Shown here: one piece after another, positions 1 to 8,219 of the stretch
Layout: every line of letters begins with the position of its first letter
How positions within the stretch are numbered: the first letter of the stretch is position 1
Assembly: GCF_014635185.1 (NCBI RefSeq)
Contig: NZ_BMCM01000004.1
Coordinates: forward strand, 186,001 to 250,000
Source: Microbacterium murale
GTDB lineage: Bacteria; Actinomycetota; Actinomycetes; Actinomycetales; Microbacteriaceae
Direction of reading: 5' to 3'
DNA length: 64,000 nt
Made by a program: the position numbers and the translations under genes
The notes under the pieces: model-generated
Told to the model about the DNA's origin: nothing
Database searches by the model: none
The model's input: the letters and a program-made list of their open reading frames with translations, nothing else

Positions 1-1107
1 CGTGTCGAGCAGGTTCAGCCCCAGGGTCTTGCGGTCTTCGCTGACGTAGGCGAGGCCGTGGCGGATGGCACTGGACACGTCGCGCAGTTCGATCTCCTCG
101 CCGTCCTTGAACATCTGGCCGCCGAGGAAGTTGCCGTACGAGCGGCCGAAGATGCTGCGGGCGAACTCGGTGCGTCCGGCGCCCATGAGACCGGCGATGC
201 CGACGACTTCGCCGCGACGGACGGTGAGTCCGGATCCCTTGACGACCATGCGCTCGGCGACGGTGGGATGCTGCACCCACCAGTCCTTGACCTCGAAGAA
301 GACCTCGCCGATCTCCGGCGTGCGGTCGGGGTACCGGCTCTCGAGGGAACGACCGACCATGCCCCGGATGATGCGGTCCTCGTTGATCTCGCCCTTGGTG
401 ATGTCGAGGGTCTCGACGGTGCGGCCGTCGCGGATGATCGTGATCTCGTCGGCGATCTGCTCGATCTCGTTGAGCTTGTGGCTGATCATGATCGACGCGA
501 TGCCCTTGGCCTTGAGGCCGAGGATCAGATCGAGCAGGTGCTGCGAGTCGTTCTCGTTCAGCGCCGCCGTGGGCTCGTCGAGGATGAGCAGGCGCACATC
601 CTTGTTCAGCGCCTTGGCGATCTCGATCAGCTGCTGCTTGCCGACACCGAGGTGCTTGATCGCGATATCGGGATCCTCGTTGAGGCCCACGCGGGCGAGC
701 AGCTCAGTGGCACGGGTCTTCGCCGCGCTCCAGTCGATGACGCCGCCGCTCGCGATCTCGTTGCCGAGGAAGATGTTCTCGGTGATCGAGAGCTCGGGGA
801 TCAGCGCGAGCTCCTGGTGGATGATGGCGATGCCGGCCTGCTCGCTGGCCACGATGTCCTTGTAGCGCTGCTCTTCGCCGTACAGCAGGATGTCGCCGTC
901 GTACGTGCCGTAGGGGTAGACCCCGGAGAGCACCTTCATCAGAGTCGACTTGCCGGCGCCGTTCTCACCGCAGATCGCGTGGATCTCGCCCGCGCGCACG
1001 GTGATCGAGACGTCGGAGAGTGCTTTCACACCGGGGAACTCCTTGGTGATGTTTCGCATCTCCAGGATCGGCCCCGACACTGCTGGCATCGTTGCTGTGC
1101 TGCTCAC
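1..1107 (-). CDS. mmsA: Monosaccharide ABC transporter ATP-binding protein (MmsA/GguA type), 3' end outside window
   Basis: The reverse frame stays open from a GTG at 1107 to the window edge, giving 369 codons and no stop, so the gene is cut. It encodes the ATPase of a CUT2-type sugar importer with two nucleotide-binding domains. The first domain shows Walker A (GENGAGKST), signature LGVGKQQ and Walker [12 protein letters not shown]; the second domain begins with [25 protein letters not shown], the usual degenerate P-loop of this family. GAGGAAG lies just upstream of the GTG; an ATG six codons later is the alternative start. The gene follows a LacI regulator on the same strand and has its own promoter and operator. 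The permease and binding-protein genes should lie further left. The sugar cannot be told from this part; multiple-monosaccharide systems take arabinose, galactose or glucose. Confidence 0.9.
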   Translation of the reverse strand, partial: MSSTATMPAVSGPILEMRNITKEFPGVKALSDVSITVRAGEIHAICGENGAGKSTLMKVLSGVYPYGTYDGDILLYGEEQRYKDIVASEQAGIAIIHQELALIPELSITENIFLGNEIASGGVIDWSAAKTRATELLARVGLNEDPDIAIKHLGVGKQQLIEIAKALNKDVRLLILDEPTAALNENDSQHLLDLILGLKAKGIASIMISHKLNEIEQIADEITIIRDGRTVETLDITKGEINEDRIIRGMVGRSLESRYPDRTPEIGEVFFEVKDWWVQHPTVAERMVVKGSGLTVRRGEVVGIAGLMGAGRTEFARSIFGRSYGNFLGGQMFKDGEEIELRDVSSAIRHGLAYVSEDRKTLGLNLLDT

Positions 1108-1139
1108 GGATCTTCCTCGATACTTGACGGTCATTCTCA

Positions 1140-1155
1140 ATGTGACCGTTCACAT
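1140..1155. promoter_or_regulatory. LacI-type operator in front of mmsA
   Basis: ATGTGA (1140-1145) and TCACAT (1150-1155) form a perfect inverted repeat around ccgt. A copy with two mismatches lies at 2272-2287 in front of the LacI gene itself. The neighbouring LacI protein is the obvious candidate binder, controlling both itself and the transporter. Confidence 0.65.
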
Positions 1156-1163
1156 GAGACACA

Positions 1164-1192
1164 ATATTGCGCCTGTTGATCTCCGGTGTCAA
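1164..1192 (-). promoter_or_regulatory. Promoter of mmsA
   Basis: On the reverse strand a perfect TTGACA (1192-1187) is followed after 17 bases by CAATAT (1169-1164). Both boxes match sigma-70-type consensus unusually well for this window. The operator at 1140-1155 starts nine bases downstream of the -10 box, so a bound repressor would block the start region. Confidence 0.65.
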
Positions 1193-1239
1193 GTGGAGGT
1201 CTTCTCTCGTTGCGTTATCGAGACGCGATCGGCGCGATG

Positions 1240-2253
1240 TCAGCGCGACGCGCTGGAGGACCGCAGTCGGAGTTGCGGCGCGACGGGGCCGAATTCCGGG
1301 ATCGCTTCGCCGCGGATCTGCGCGAGAAGGATGTGCACGGCACGCTGTCCCAGTGACGGAAAATCCTGGTGCACGGTCGTGAGCGGTGGCCAGACATGAG
1401 CGGCGACGGGGATGTCATCGAAGCCCACGACGCTGACCTGGCGGGGCACCTCGATCCCGGCATCCCTGAATCCGTGCATCAGGCCGATCGCCATCAGGTC
1501 GTTCGCGGCGAACACGGCGGTGAAATCTCGGCGGCGCACGAGTTCGGTGCCCGCGAAGTAGCCGAAGTCCGCCGTCCAGTCGCCGCGGATCGGCGGGAAG
1601 GTCGGCAGATCCGCCTCACGCAGGGCGTCGAGGTACCCGCGCATGCGTGACTCGGCCTCGATCCAGTCCTGCGGTCCTGCCAGATGCAGGATGTCGCTGT
1701 GCCCCAGGGAGATCAGATGCTCTGTGACAGCGCGCGCACCGGCCACCTGGTCGGCCGAGTGCGAGATGCCGTCGGAGCCCGACGCGGTCTGCAGACTGAC
1801 GAACGGCACGCCGACAGCCATGCCGCGCAGCACGTTGAACACGCGCACCTGCGGGGCGAGCACCACGATGCCGCTGACCTGCTCCCGCCCGAGCTGCCGG
1901 ATCGCATCCCCGATCGCCTCCGGCGTGGTGGCTGGGAGGTTCACCGTCGTGACCGAGTACCCCTCTGCCCTCGCCGCATCCTCGATGCTCGCGATCGACG
2001 ATGTCGGCCCGAACTCGCCGATCGTGGCCGACAGCACTCCGATGGTGCGCGAGCGACTCGTGACGAGTGCCCGCGCAGCGAGGTTCGGCTTGTAGTCGAG
2101 CACCTGGATCGCGTCCTGCACGCGCTTCTTCGTCTCGGGACGGATGCTGGGGTGATCATTCAGCACTCGGGAGACGGTCTGATGCGAGACGCCGGCCAGG
2201 CGCGCGACATCGCGGATGCTGGGGACTCGTGCACGCTCGCCGGAGGCTGCCAT
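1240..2253 (-). CDS. LacI-family transcriptional repressor
   Basis: A 337-residue repressor. The N-terminal helix-turn-helix reads SIRDVARLAGVSHQTVSRVLN (about residues 12-32) with the usual hinge region NLAARALVTSRSRTIGV, followed by a periplasmic-binding-protein-like effector domain ending around VAPQLRLRSSSASR. The start at 2253 has a good GGAGGG ribosome site about ten bases upstream. It sits 132 bases upstream of the sugar ABC ATPase gene on the same strand, and matching inverted repeats precede both genes, so it most likely represses the transporter and itself until a sugar binds. The ligand is unknown. Confidence 0.9.
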   Translation of the reverse strand: MAASGERARVPSIRDVARLAGVSHQTVSRVLNDHPSIRPETKKRVQDAIQVLDYKPNLAARALVTSRSRTIGVLSATIGEFGPTSSIASIEDAARAEGYSVTTVNLPATTPEAIGDAIRQLGREQVSGIVVLAPQVRVFNVLRGMAVGVPFVSLQTASGSDGISHSADQVAGARAVTEHLISLGHSDILHLAGPQDWIEAESRMRGYLDALREADLPTFPPIRGDWTADFGYFAGTELVRRRDFTAVFAANDLMAIGLMHGFRDAGIEVPRQVSVVGFDDIPVAAHVWPPLTTVHQDFPSLGQRAVHILLAQIRGEAIPEFGPVAPQLRLRSSSASR

Positions 2254-2271
2254 TGCGACGCCCTCCTTCGC

Positions 2272-2287
2272 GTGTGCACGGTCACAT
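2272..2287 (-). promoter_or_regulatory. Second copy of the LacI operator, in front of the LacI gene
   Basis: Read on the reverse strand, ATGTGACCGTGCACAC matches the mmsA operator (ATGTGACCGTTCACAT) at 14 of 16 positions. It lies 18 bases upstream of the regulator start codon. A CATAAT -10-like box is at 2303-2298 on the same strand. This fits autoregulation. Confidence 0.6.
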
Positions 2288-2348
2288 AACTCAGTCCATT
2301 ATGTCCCCAGCGCACACGCGGCGCATCCAGGCAGGCGCAGACGGGAGC

Positions 2349-3284
2349 TCAGGCGGAGATGATCCGTGCGCCCGGCACTGGCCCATGCACGTGCAGAGCG
2401 GTGCGTCCGGCGTCCATGAGTTCGCCCTGCACGTACCGCGCGCTCTCCGGTGTCTCGCACAAGAATGCCACCGTCGGCCCTGAGCCCGAGACGATGCCGC
2501 TCAGCGCGCCGGCGTGCAGTCCTTCGCTGATGATGTCGTCGAGCGCGGGACGTTCCAGCAGTGCCGGCACCTCGAGGTCGTTGAACATGCACGCGGCGAG
2601 CGAGTTGGGATCTCCCGCGCGCAGCGCCTGCAGAACCGGGATGGGCACGTCCAATGACAGCGGCGGGTCATCGGCCAGCGCGCCGTTCTCTGCGCGATGC
2701 GTGTCGAGGCGGGCGTAGATCTCGGGCGTCGACAGCCCCTCGTCGCTGGGCACGAGCACCCAGTCGAAGCGTCCCCGCGCGAGCGCGGGGTTGAGCTGAT
2801 CCCCTCGCCCTGTGCCGACCGCGGTGCCGCCGTGCAGCGCGAACGGCACGTCGGCGCCGAGGCGGGCGGCGAGTTCGTGCAGGCGCTGCGGCGAGAGCCC
2901 GGTGCCCCACAGTGCATCGCACGCGACGAGGGCGGCCGCGGCATCCGCTGATCCGCCACCCATTCCACCCGCGACCGGTACGTTCTTACGCAGCTCGAGG
3001 TGCACCCCGCCGGTGTATCCGGTCGCCGACGCGAGCATCTTCGCGGCTCGCATCGCGAGGTTGCGGTCATCGACCGGCACGGTGCTCGGGTCCGCGACGC
3101 CGAACACGCTCAGCGTGAAGTCGTCTGCGTCACGGGCGATGACATCCTCATAGAGCGATACCGCCTGGAACACCGTCGCGAGTGCGTGATAGCCGTCATC
3201 ATGGCGCCCGCCGACGCCCAGGTAGACGTTGATCTTCCCCGGGGCGCGCACATGCACCGCTTCCGGGAATGCGGCGAGGCTCAT
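2349..3284 (-). CDS. ispE: 4-diphosphocytidyl-2-C-methyl-D-erythritol kinase
   Basis: A GHMP-family kinase of 311 residues that phosphorylates CDP-methylerythritol in the non-mevalonate isoprenoid pathway. The start APGKINVYL (residues 14-22, active-site Lys17) and the ATP loop PVAGGMGGGSADAAAAL (about 103-119) are clear; Asp145 in GADVPF is the expected catalytic base. The reading frame extends 25 codons further upstream into the preceding aldo/keto reductase, but MSLAAF at 3284 fits the family start and leaves a gap of seven bases after that gene's stop. It is the third gene of a one-strand group, rsmA - aldo/keto reductase - ispE. rsmA and ispE are common neighbours in actinobacteria; the reductase between them is less usual. 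Confidence 0.93.
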   Translation of the reverse strand: MSLAAFPEAVHVRAPGKINVYLGVGGRHDDGYHALATVFQAVSLYEDVIARDADDFTLSVFGVADPSTVPVDDRNLAMRAAKMLASATGYTGGVHLELRKNVPVAGGMGGGSADAAAALVACDALWGTGLSPQRLHELAARLGADVPFALHGGTAVGTGRGDQLNPALARGRFDWVLVPSDEGLSTPEIYARLDTHRAENGALADDPPLSLDVPIPVLQALRAGDPNSLAACMFNDLEVPALLERPALDDIISEGLHAGALSGIVSGSGPTVAFLCETPESARYVQGELMDAGRTALHVHGPVPGARIISA

Positions 3285-3291
3285 GCGGATC

Positions 3292-4359
3292 TCACAGAGC
3301 GGACGATGAGGCCCAGAGGTTGACGTCGATGCCGTCGGAGAGGGCATCGATGCGAGCAAGCTCCTCGTCGGTGAGCGCGGGCCCGTCGAGCGCCGCGATG
3401 TTCTCGTCGAGCTGCTCCGGCCGCGAAGCGCCGATCAGCGCCGAGGTGACGACCGGATCGCGCAGCGTCCACAGCAGCGCCAGCTGCGCCAGCGACTGTC
3501 CGCGCTCCTTCGCGATCTCGTTGAGGCTGCGGAGAATGCCGAGGCCCTCGGCAGACAGTGGCTTGTCGGAGATCGAACCGCGCTTCTGCGCACGCTGCGC
3601 GGTGCCGTCACCGAGGTACTTGTCCGTCAGCAGTCCCTGCGCGAGCGGCGTGAACGCGATCGCGCCCATGCCCTCGGTACGCAGCGCGTCGGTGAGCCCG
3701 TCCTCGATCCAGCGGTTGAGGATCGAGTAGGAGGGCTGGTGGATCACGAGCGGCGTACCGAGCTCGCGGGCGACCTCTGCGGCCTTCGCCGTGCGCTCGG
3801 CGCTGTAGGAGGAGATGCCGACGTACAGCGCCTTGCCCTGACGAACGAGGGTGTCGAGTGCGCCGACGGTCTCCTCGATCGGCGTGACAGGGTCTGCACG
3901 GTGCGAGTAGAAGATGTCGACGTAGTCGAGGCCCATCGAGGTGAGCGACTTCTCGGCGCTCGCGATGAGGTACTTGCGGCTGCCGAAGTTGCCGTAGGGC
4001 CCTGGCCACATGTCGTAGCCGGCCTTGGACGAGATGATCAGCTCATCGCGGTACGGGCGGAGGTCCTCGGCGAAGATACGGCCGAAGTTCTTCTCGGCCG
4101 AGCCGTAGGGCGGGCCGTAGTTGTTGGCCAGGTCGAAGTGCGTGATGCCTCTGTCGAACGCGTGGCGCAGCAGCGTGCGCTGGTTGTCGAGCGGGATGTT
4201 GTCACCGAAGTTCCACCACAGTCCGAGCGAGATGGGCGGCAGGTACAGACCGGACGTGCCGACCTGGCGGTACTCGAAGTTCTTGTACCTGTCCTCGTTC
4301 GCCGCATAGGGGCGGTGGAGTTCGGCGATGTCTGTGGGGAAGCGCGGCGTCTCAGTCAC
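3292..4359 (-). CDS. Aldo/keto reductase, L-glyceraldehyde-3-phosphate reductase (YghZ) type
   Basis: A 355-residue TIM-barrel NADPH-dependent oxidoreductase. The N-terminus EYRQVGTSGLYLPPISLGLWW and the region FDLANNYGPPYGSAEKNFG (catalytic Asp and Tyr), IISSKAGY (Lys) and IFYSHRAD (His) match the YghZ/GSP69 branch of the superfamily. Members reduce small aldehydes, including L-glyceraldehyde 3-phosphate and methylglyoxal; the true substrate here is not visible. The GTG start at 4359 has GGAGG directly in front. It lies ten bases after rsmA and seven bases before ispE, so the three are probably cotranscribed. Confidence 0.85.
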   Translation of the reverse strand: MTETPRFPTDIAELHRPYAANEDRYKNFEYRQVGTSGLYLPPISLGLWWNFGDNIPLDNQRTLLRHAFDRGITHFDLANNYGPPYGSAEKNFGRIFAEDLRPYRDELIISSKAGYDMWPGPYGNFGSRKYLIASAEKSLTSMGLDYVDIFYSHRADPVTPIEETVGALDTLVRQGKALYVGISSYSAERTAKAAEVARELGTPLVIHQPSYSILNRWIEDGLTDALRTEGMGAIAFTPLAQGLLTDKYLGDGTAQRAQKRGSISDKPLSAEGLGILRSLNEIAKERGQSLAQLALLWTLRDPVVTSALIGASRPEQLDENIAALDGPALTDEELARIDALSDGIDVNLWASSSAL

Positions 4360-4368
4360 GCCTCCAGG

Positions 4369-5217
4369 TTAGCCGTCCAGCGCCTCGGCGATTCTCACGA
4401 AGTCATCCACCGTCAACTGCTCGCCGCGTGCGGTCGGTGCGACGCCTGCCTTCTCGAGAATCGCGGATGCTTCGGCAGCGGTGCCGCCGAGCACGACGGA
4501 CAGTGCCTGGCGCAGCATCTTGCGGCGCTGCTGGAAGGCCGCGTCGACGATGCGGAAGGTGGCTTTGCGCAGTTCTTCGCTGCCGCGGGGCACCGCGTCG
4601 CGCTCGAAGGCGACGAGCACGCTGTCGATGTTCGGCACCGGCCAGAACACCTGCCTTGACACGTTGCCGGCAAGTCGCCACGGACCGTACCAGGCCGCCT
4701 TGACGCTGGGAGCGCCGTAGATCTTGCTCCCTGGTGGGGCGGCGAGGCGCTCGCCGACCTCGGCCTGCACCATCACGACACCGCGCTGCAGGTGCGGGAA
4801 CGTCTCCATGAAGTGCAGCAGCACGGGCACCGAGACGTTGTACGGCAGGTTCGCGACGAGCACGGTCGGGTCCCCTGGAAGCTCTGTGATGCGCAGCGCG
4901 TCCGCGTCGACCACGGTGAGCTGATCCGACGGAACACCGTGGTCCGCGGCCGTCTGCGGCAGCCGTGCGGCGAGGCGGTGGTCGATCTCGACGGCGGTGA
5001 CGGATGCTCCGGTCTCGAGGATCGCGAGCGTCAGCGAGCCCAGCCCTGGGCCGACTTCCACGACCCGCTCCCCCGCCTGCACCTTGCCGACGTGCACGAT
5101 CTTGCGCACCGTGTTGGCGTCGACGACGAAGTTCTGTCCGAGCTTCTTGGTCGGGGTGACGTCGAGCTCGGCGGCAAGACGGCGGATCTCGGTGGCGCCG
5201 AGCAGCGTGACGGTCAT
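4369..5217 (-). CDS. rsmA: 16S rRNA (adenine(1518)-N(6)/adenine(1519)-N(6))-dimethyltransferase
   Basis: KsgA/RsmA dimethylates two adjacent adenines near the 3' end of 16S rRNA. The 282-residue frame has the family opening LLGATEIRRLAAELDV, then KKLGQNFVVD, SAM motif VEVGPGLGSLT (about 53-63) and the catalytic NLPYN. I prefer the ATG at 5217 (MTVTLLG) because it fits the family N-terminus, and because GACAAT sits exactly six bases before it, the leaderless layout seen elsewhere here. An ATG at 5235 in the same frame is possible. It heads the group that continues with an aldo/keto reductase and ispE. Confidence 0.93.
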   Translation of the reverse strand: MTVTLLGATEIRRLAAELDVTPTKKLGQNFVVDANTVRKIVHVGKVQAGERVVEVGPGLGSLTLAILETGASVTAVEIDHRLAARLPQTAADHGVPSDQLTVVDADALRITELPGDPTVLVANLPYNVSVPVLLHFMETFPHLQRGVVMVQAEVGERLAAPPGSKIYGAPSVKAAWYGPWRLAGNVSRQVFWPVPNIDSVLVAFERDAVPRGSEELRKATFRIVDAAFQQRRKMLRQALSVVLGGTAAEASAILEKAGVAPTARGEQLTVDDFVRIAEALDG

Positions 5218-5260
5218 CCTGCCATTGTCCCCCATGCGTGCCCGGGCCCCGTCCGGACGT

Positions 5261-5704
5261 TCAGGACGCAGAATTCAACGACCCGCTCGTGTCCACCGTC
5301 GTGAATCCTTCTTCAGATGCAGCTGCGAGCAAACGCTGATCGCCTGAGGCGAAGACGACGTCGCTGGCACGGATCAGCGTCGCTGTCGCCAGATGAACAG
5401 AGTCGTAGCCCCGAAGACCGCGTGAGACTGCCAGCCTGGCGGCACGCTCGATCACGGTCGTCGTCACGTCTATCAGGGTGGCGTCGAAGATGAGTTTCGA
5501 TGCTGCTTCTTGCAGGTATGGGTGGTCATCATCCGCTACACGGCCGATGCGATTGCCCTGCGCGATCGCTGCAGCGGCCTCTGCGACGATGAGATGCGTA
5601 CTCACCACATCGTCGGCGTCATGCCAGAGACGCTCCGAGATTGCGGTACCGGATTCAGCAATCACCAGTGGCAGGAATGCGGACGTATCGAAATAGACGA
5701 TCAC
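5261..5704 (-). CDS. PIN-domain ribonuclease toxin (VapC-like)
   Basis: A 147-residue PIN protein. The acidic metal-binding residues are in place: Asp6 (YFDTSAF), Glu42 (VAEAAAA), Asp101 (YDSVHLA) and Asp122 (SGDQRLL). VapC toxins cut tRNA or rRNA when the antitoxin is lost. The ATG overlaps the stop of the upstream Phd-type gene by four bases, so the pair is translationally coupled with the antitoxin made first. The target RNA cannot be predicted. Confidence 0.85.
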   Translation of the reverse strand: MIVYFDTSAFLPLVIAESGTAISERLWHDADDVVSTHLIVAEAAAAIAQGNRIGRVADDDHPYLQEAASKLIFDATLIDVTTTVIERAARLAVSRGLRGYDSVHLATATLIRASDVVFASGDQRLLAAASEEGFTTVDTSGSLNSAS

Positions 5705-5958
5705 TCGCGTTGCTCGGAGACGAGATCGCTCACCGGCCCGTCGGTGATCAGTGGATGCGGCGTCGCACGCCGTCGATGTGCGGGCGGCATGGCGATGCCC
5801 TCATCGATCAGGCGCTGCAGCGCCGATTCCCCTTCGGCGGGAACGATCTGCGCCACCACGGTGCCGCGGTCGGTGATGACGATGCGCTCGCCATCCCGAG
5901 CCGACTTCACATACGCGCTCAGATGCGCCTTGAGATCGCGGATTCCGATCTGGGTCAT
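5701..5958 (-). CDS. Phd/YefM-family antitoxin
   Basis: An 85-residue protein opening MTQIGIRDLKAHLSAYVKSARDGERIVITDRG, the Phd/YefM DNA-binding fold. The C-terminal part (PLITDGPVSDLVSEQRE) should bind and block the PIN toxin encoded immediately downstream. GGGAGC lies about ten bases before the ATG. An inverted repeat at 5975-6006 in front of the gene is a candidate operator for repression by the antitoxin-toxin complex. Confidence 0.85.
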   Translation of the reverse strand: MTQIGIRDLKAHLSAYVKSARDGERIVITDRGTVVAQIVPAEGESALQRLIDEGIAMPPAHRRRATPHPLITDGPVSDLVSEQRE

Positions 5959-5974
5959 GCGCAGCTCCCATCAA

Positions 5975-6006
5975 TGTAGTCACAAGAATACGCCAAAGTG
6001 ACCACA
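5975..6006. promoter_or_regulatory. Inverted repeat upstream of the toxin-antitoxin pair
   Basis: TGTAGTCAC (5975-5983) faces GTGACCACA (5998-6006) across 14 bases, eight of nine arm positions pairing. A TACATT -10-like box (5978-5973, reverse strand) overlaps the inner copy. The position suits autorepression of the operon by the antitoxin complex. Confidence 0.45.
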
Positions 6007-6066
6007 GTGGGTCGTGGATATCGCACAGCATGCGTACGGGCACCCTGCGGGGCTCTTCCATGCCGG

Positions 6067-6072
6067 TAATGT
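6067..6072 (+). promoter_or_regulatory. -10 box of a leaderless promoter (MFS gene)
   Basis: TAATGT, then six bases, then the GTG start at 6079. No ribosome-binding purine run is present. Confidence 0.5.
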
Positions 6073-6078
6073 GTTCGG

Positions 6079-7353
6079 GTGCCCTCGCTCGGAGAACTCG
6101 TCGCGCCCCGCCGCATGGGCCGGGATTTCCGCTGGCTGCTAGCGTCGTCTTGGACGAGCAATGTCGGCGACGGCATCGCTCTGGCGGCCGCTCCTCTGCT
6201 GATCGCGTCGATGACCTCATCGCCGATCCTGGTGGCGGCGGGCGCGGTGCTGCAGTTCCTGCCCTGGCTGATCTTCGGGTTGCACGCCGGCGCCATCGCC
6301 GACCGTTTCGACAGGCGCCGACTGGTGATGTTCGCCAACGCCGCACGAGCGCTCGTGCTGGCGGGGCTGTGCGCGTTCCTGTTCACCGACACGGCGAACA
6401 TCTGGGTCGTGCTCGCCGCGGCGTTCCTCTACGGCACCGCAGAGGTGTTCGTCGACACCACGAGCAGCACGCTCCTGCCGATGCTCGTGAGGCCCGCAGA
6501 TCTCGGCACCAGCAACGCCCGGCTGCAGGCGGGCTATCTCGTGGCGAACCAGTTCGCCGGTCCTCCGATCGGTGCGTTCCTGTTCGCCGCGGGTCACGCC
6601 CTGCCCTTCCTCGTCGAGGTCGTGTGCGTGCTGCTCGCGGTCGTGCTCATCTCACGGATGGCGCGGACACCGGTGCCGCCGCGCGCCGCTGCGTTCGAGA
6701 AGCCATCGCCCGTGCACACCGACATCGCTGAGGGCGTGCGCTGGATGTGGCGCAACCCGCCGGTACGGATGCTCGTGCTGATCATCCTCACGTTCAACAT
6801 CACCTGGGCGGCCCCGTGGGGCGTGCTCGTGCTCTACGCGACCGAGCACCTGCACATGGGCGCAGTCGGCTATGGGGCTCTCACCACGGCATCCGCCGCC
6901 GGAGGCATCCTCGCGACTCTCACATTCGGGTGGATGGAGCGGCACGTGTCGTTCGCCACCCTCATGCGTGTGGCGTTGTCACTCGAAGTGCTCATGCACC
7001 TCGCCTTCGCCCTGACGAGCGTGGGATGGGTGGCGCTGATCATCATGTTCGTGTTCGGCACCTACGCGTTCGTCTGGGGCACGATCTCCACGACCGTGCG
7101 CCAGCGTCTCGTGCCGCACGAGCTGCAGGGCAGGGTCGCGTCGGTGAACATGGTCGGCGTGTTCGGCGGAATGGTGATCGGCCAGGCGCTCGGCGGCGTC
7201 ATCGCCCAGGTGTGGGGGCTGACTGCGCCCTGGTGGTTCGCGTTCGTCGGCGCGGCCATCACGCTGGTGCTGGTGTGGAAGCCGATCTCGCACATCGTGA
7301 ACGCCAAGCCGGTGGCCGACGACGATGAAGCTCAGCCGGCGAAGTCTCCGTAG
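6079..7353 (+). CDS. MFS transporter, drug/siderophore-exporter type
   Basis: A 424-residue membrane protein with about twelve hydrophobic segments and the MFS loop signature ADRFDRRRLVM between segments 2 and 3. The overall look (RDFRWLLASSWTSNVGDGI at the start, PRAAAFEKP linker in the middle) fits the MFS_3/EntS-like and macrolide-efflux group, so export of a small molecule is likely but the substrate is unknown. The GTG start has no Shine-Dalgarno and sits six bases after TAATGT, implying a leaderless transcript. Its last 22 bases overlap the end of the convergent tatD gene. Confidence 0.85.
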   Translation: MPSLGELVAPRRMGRDFRWLLASSWTSNVGDGIALAAAPLLIASMTSSPILVAAGAVLQFLPWLIFGLHAGAIADRFDRRRLVMFANAARALVLAGLCAFLFTDTANIWVVLAAAFLYGTAEVFVDTTSSTLLPMLVRPADLGTSNARLQAGYLVANQFAGPPIGAFLFAAGHALPFLVEVVCVLLAVVLISRMARTPVPPRAAAFEKPSPVHTDIAEGVRWMWRNPPVRMLVLIILTFNITWAAPWGVLVLYATEHLHMGAVGYGALTTASAAGGILATLTFGWMERHVSFATLMRVALSLEVLMHLAFALTSVGWVALIIMFVFGTYAFVWGTISTTVRQRLVPHELQGRVASVNMVGVFGGMVIGQALGGVIAQVWGLTAPWWFAFVGAAITLVLVWKPISHIVNAKPVADDDEAQPAKSP

Positions 7354-8219
7354 ACGCGGAGCGTGTTTCCGGCGATCTGCGCCGCGAGTTCGTCGACCTC
7401 GAGGCTGAGCTCAGCGGCCATGAAACGCAGCGTGAGCGGGATCAGGTACGGCGCGTTCGGGCGGCCGCGCAGCGGCACGGGTGTGAGGAACGGTGCATCC
7501 GTCTCGACCAGGATGCGCTCCAACGGGGTGACGTGCAGCGCATCGCGGAGGTTCTGCGCGTTCTTGAAGGTCACGTTCCCGGCGAACGACAGGTAGTACC
7601 CGGCATCCGCGCAGACCCTGGCCATCGCGTCGTCGCCGGAGAAGCAGTGGAACACCGTGGTCTCCGGTGCGCCGACACGGGTCAGGGTCTCCAGCACGGC
7701 GTCGTGCGCATCGCGGTCGTGGATCTGCATCGCGATGCCGTGCTTCTTCGCGAGCGCGATATGCGCCTCGAACGATTCGAACTGCGGGCCCCGGCGGTCC
7801 TCCTCGGTACGGAAGAAGTCCAGGCCGGTCTCGCCGATCGCTCGTGTGCGGGGATACGCGGCGAGTTCGTCGATCACACCGATCGCGTGGTCGAGCCGGC
7901 CGGCCTCGGCGTAGACGGGCGCATCGTTCGGATGGATCGCGACGGCTGCGAGGACGCGAGGATCGGATGCCGCGGCATCCACCGCCCAACGGGACGACTC
8001 GATGTCACCCGAGGCCTGCACGACGCCCGCGACGCCGACGGCCTCGGCCCTGTCGAGCTGCTGCTTCAGAGAGAGCGGCTCGACGCCATCGGTGATCTCC
8101 AGGTGCGCATGGTTGTCGTACACCGGCACCGTCAGCGGCTCGGGTGCGGGCGGGTAGCGGAGGTCCTTGCGGCCCTCCGTCGCCCGCTCTCGAACGTACT
8201 GGCTGGGGTTTTCGGTCAA
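7332..8219 (-). CDS. tatD: TatD-family metal-dependent DNase
   Basis: A 295-residue amidohydrolase-fold nuclease. The metal ligands are visible: YDNHAHLEI (HxH), GETGLDFF (Glu), QIHDRDAH (His), VFHCFSG (His) and VETDAPFLTP (Asp). TatD proteins are 3'-5' exonucleases linked to DNA repair. I place the start at a TTG (8219) that overlaps the metG stop as TTGA, with GGAG eight bases upstream; longer frames run into metG and lack family similarity. The metG-tatD pair is a classic bacterial neighbourhood, followed in many genomes by rsmA. Confidence 0.88.
   Translation of the reverse strand: MTENPSQYVRERATEGRKDLRYPPAPEPLTVPVYDNHAHLEITDGVEPLSLKQQLDRAEAVGVAGVVQASGDIESSRWAVDAAASDPRVLAAVAIHPNDAPVYAEAGRLDHAIGVIDELAAYPRTRAIGETGLDFFRTEEDRRGPQFESFEAHIALAKKHGIAMQIHDRDAHDAVLETLTRVGAPETTVFHCFSGDDAMARVCADAGYYLSFAGNVTFKNAQNLRDALHVTPLERILVETDAPFLTPVPLRGRPNAPYLIPLTLRFMAAELSLEVDELAAQIAGNTLRVYGDFAG

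Noticed and set aside
5261-5958. Part of a larger defence island
   Set aside because: The toxin-antitoxin pair stands alone between housekeeping genes; no restriction, CRISPR or other defence genes are near.
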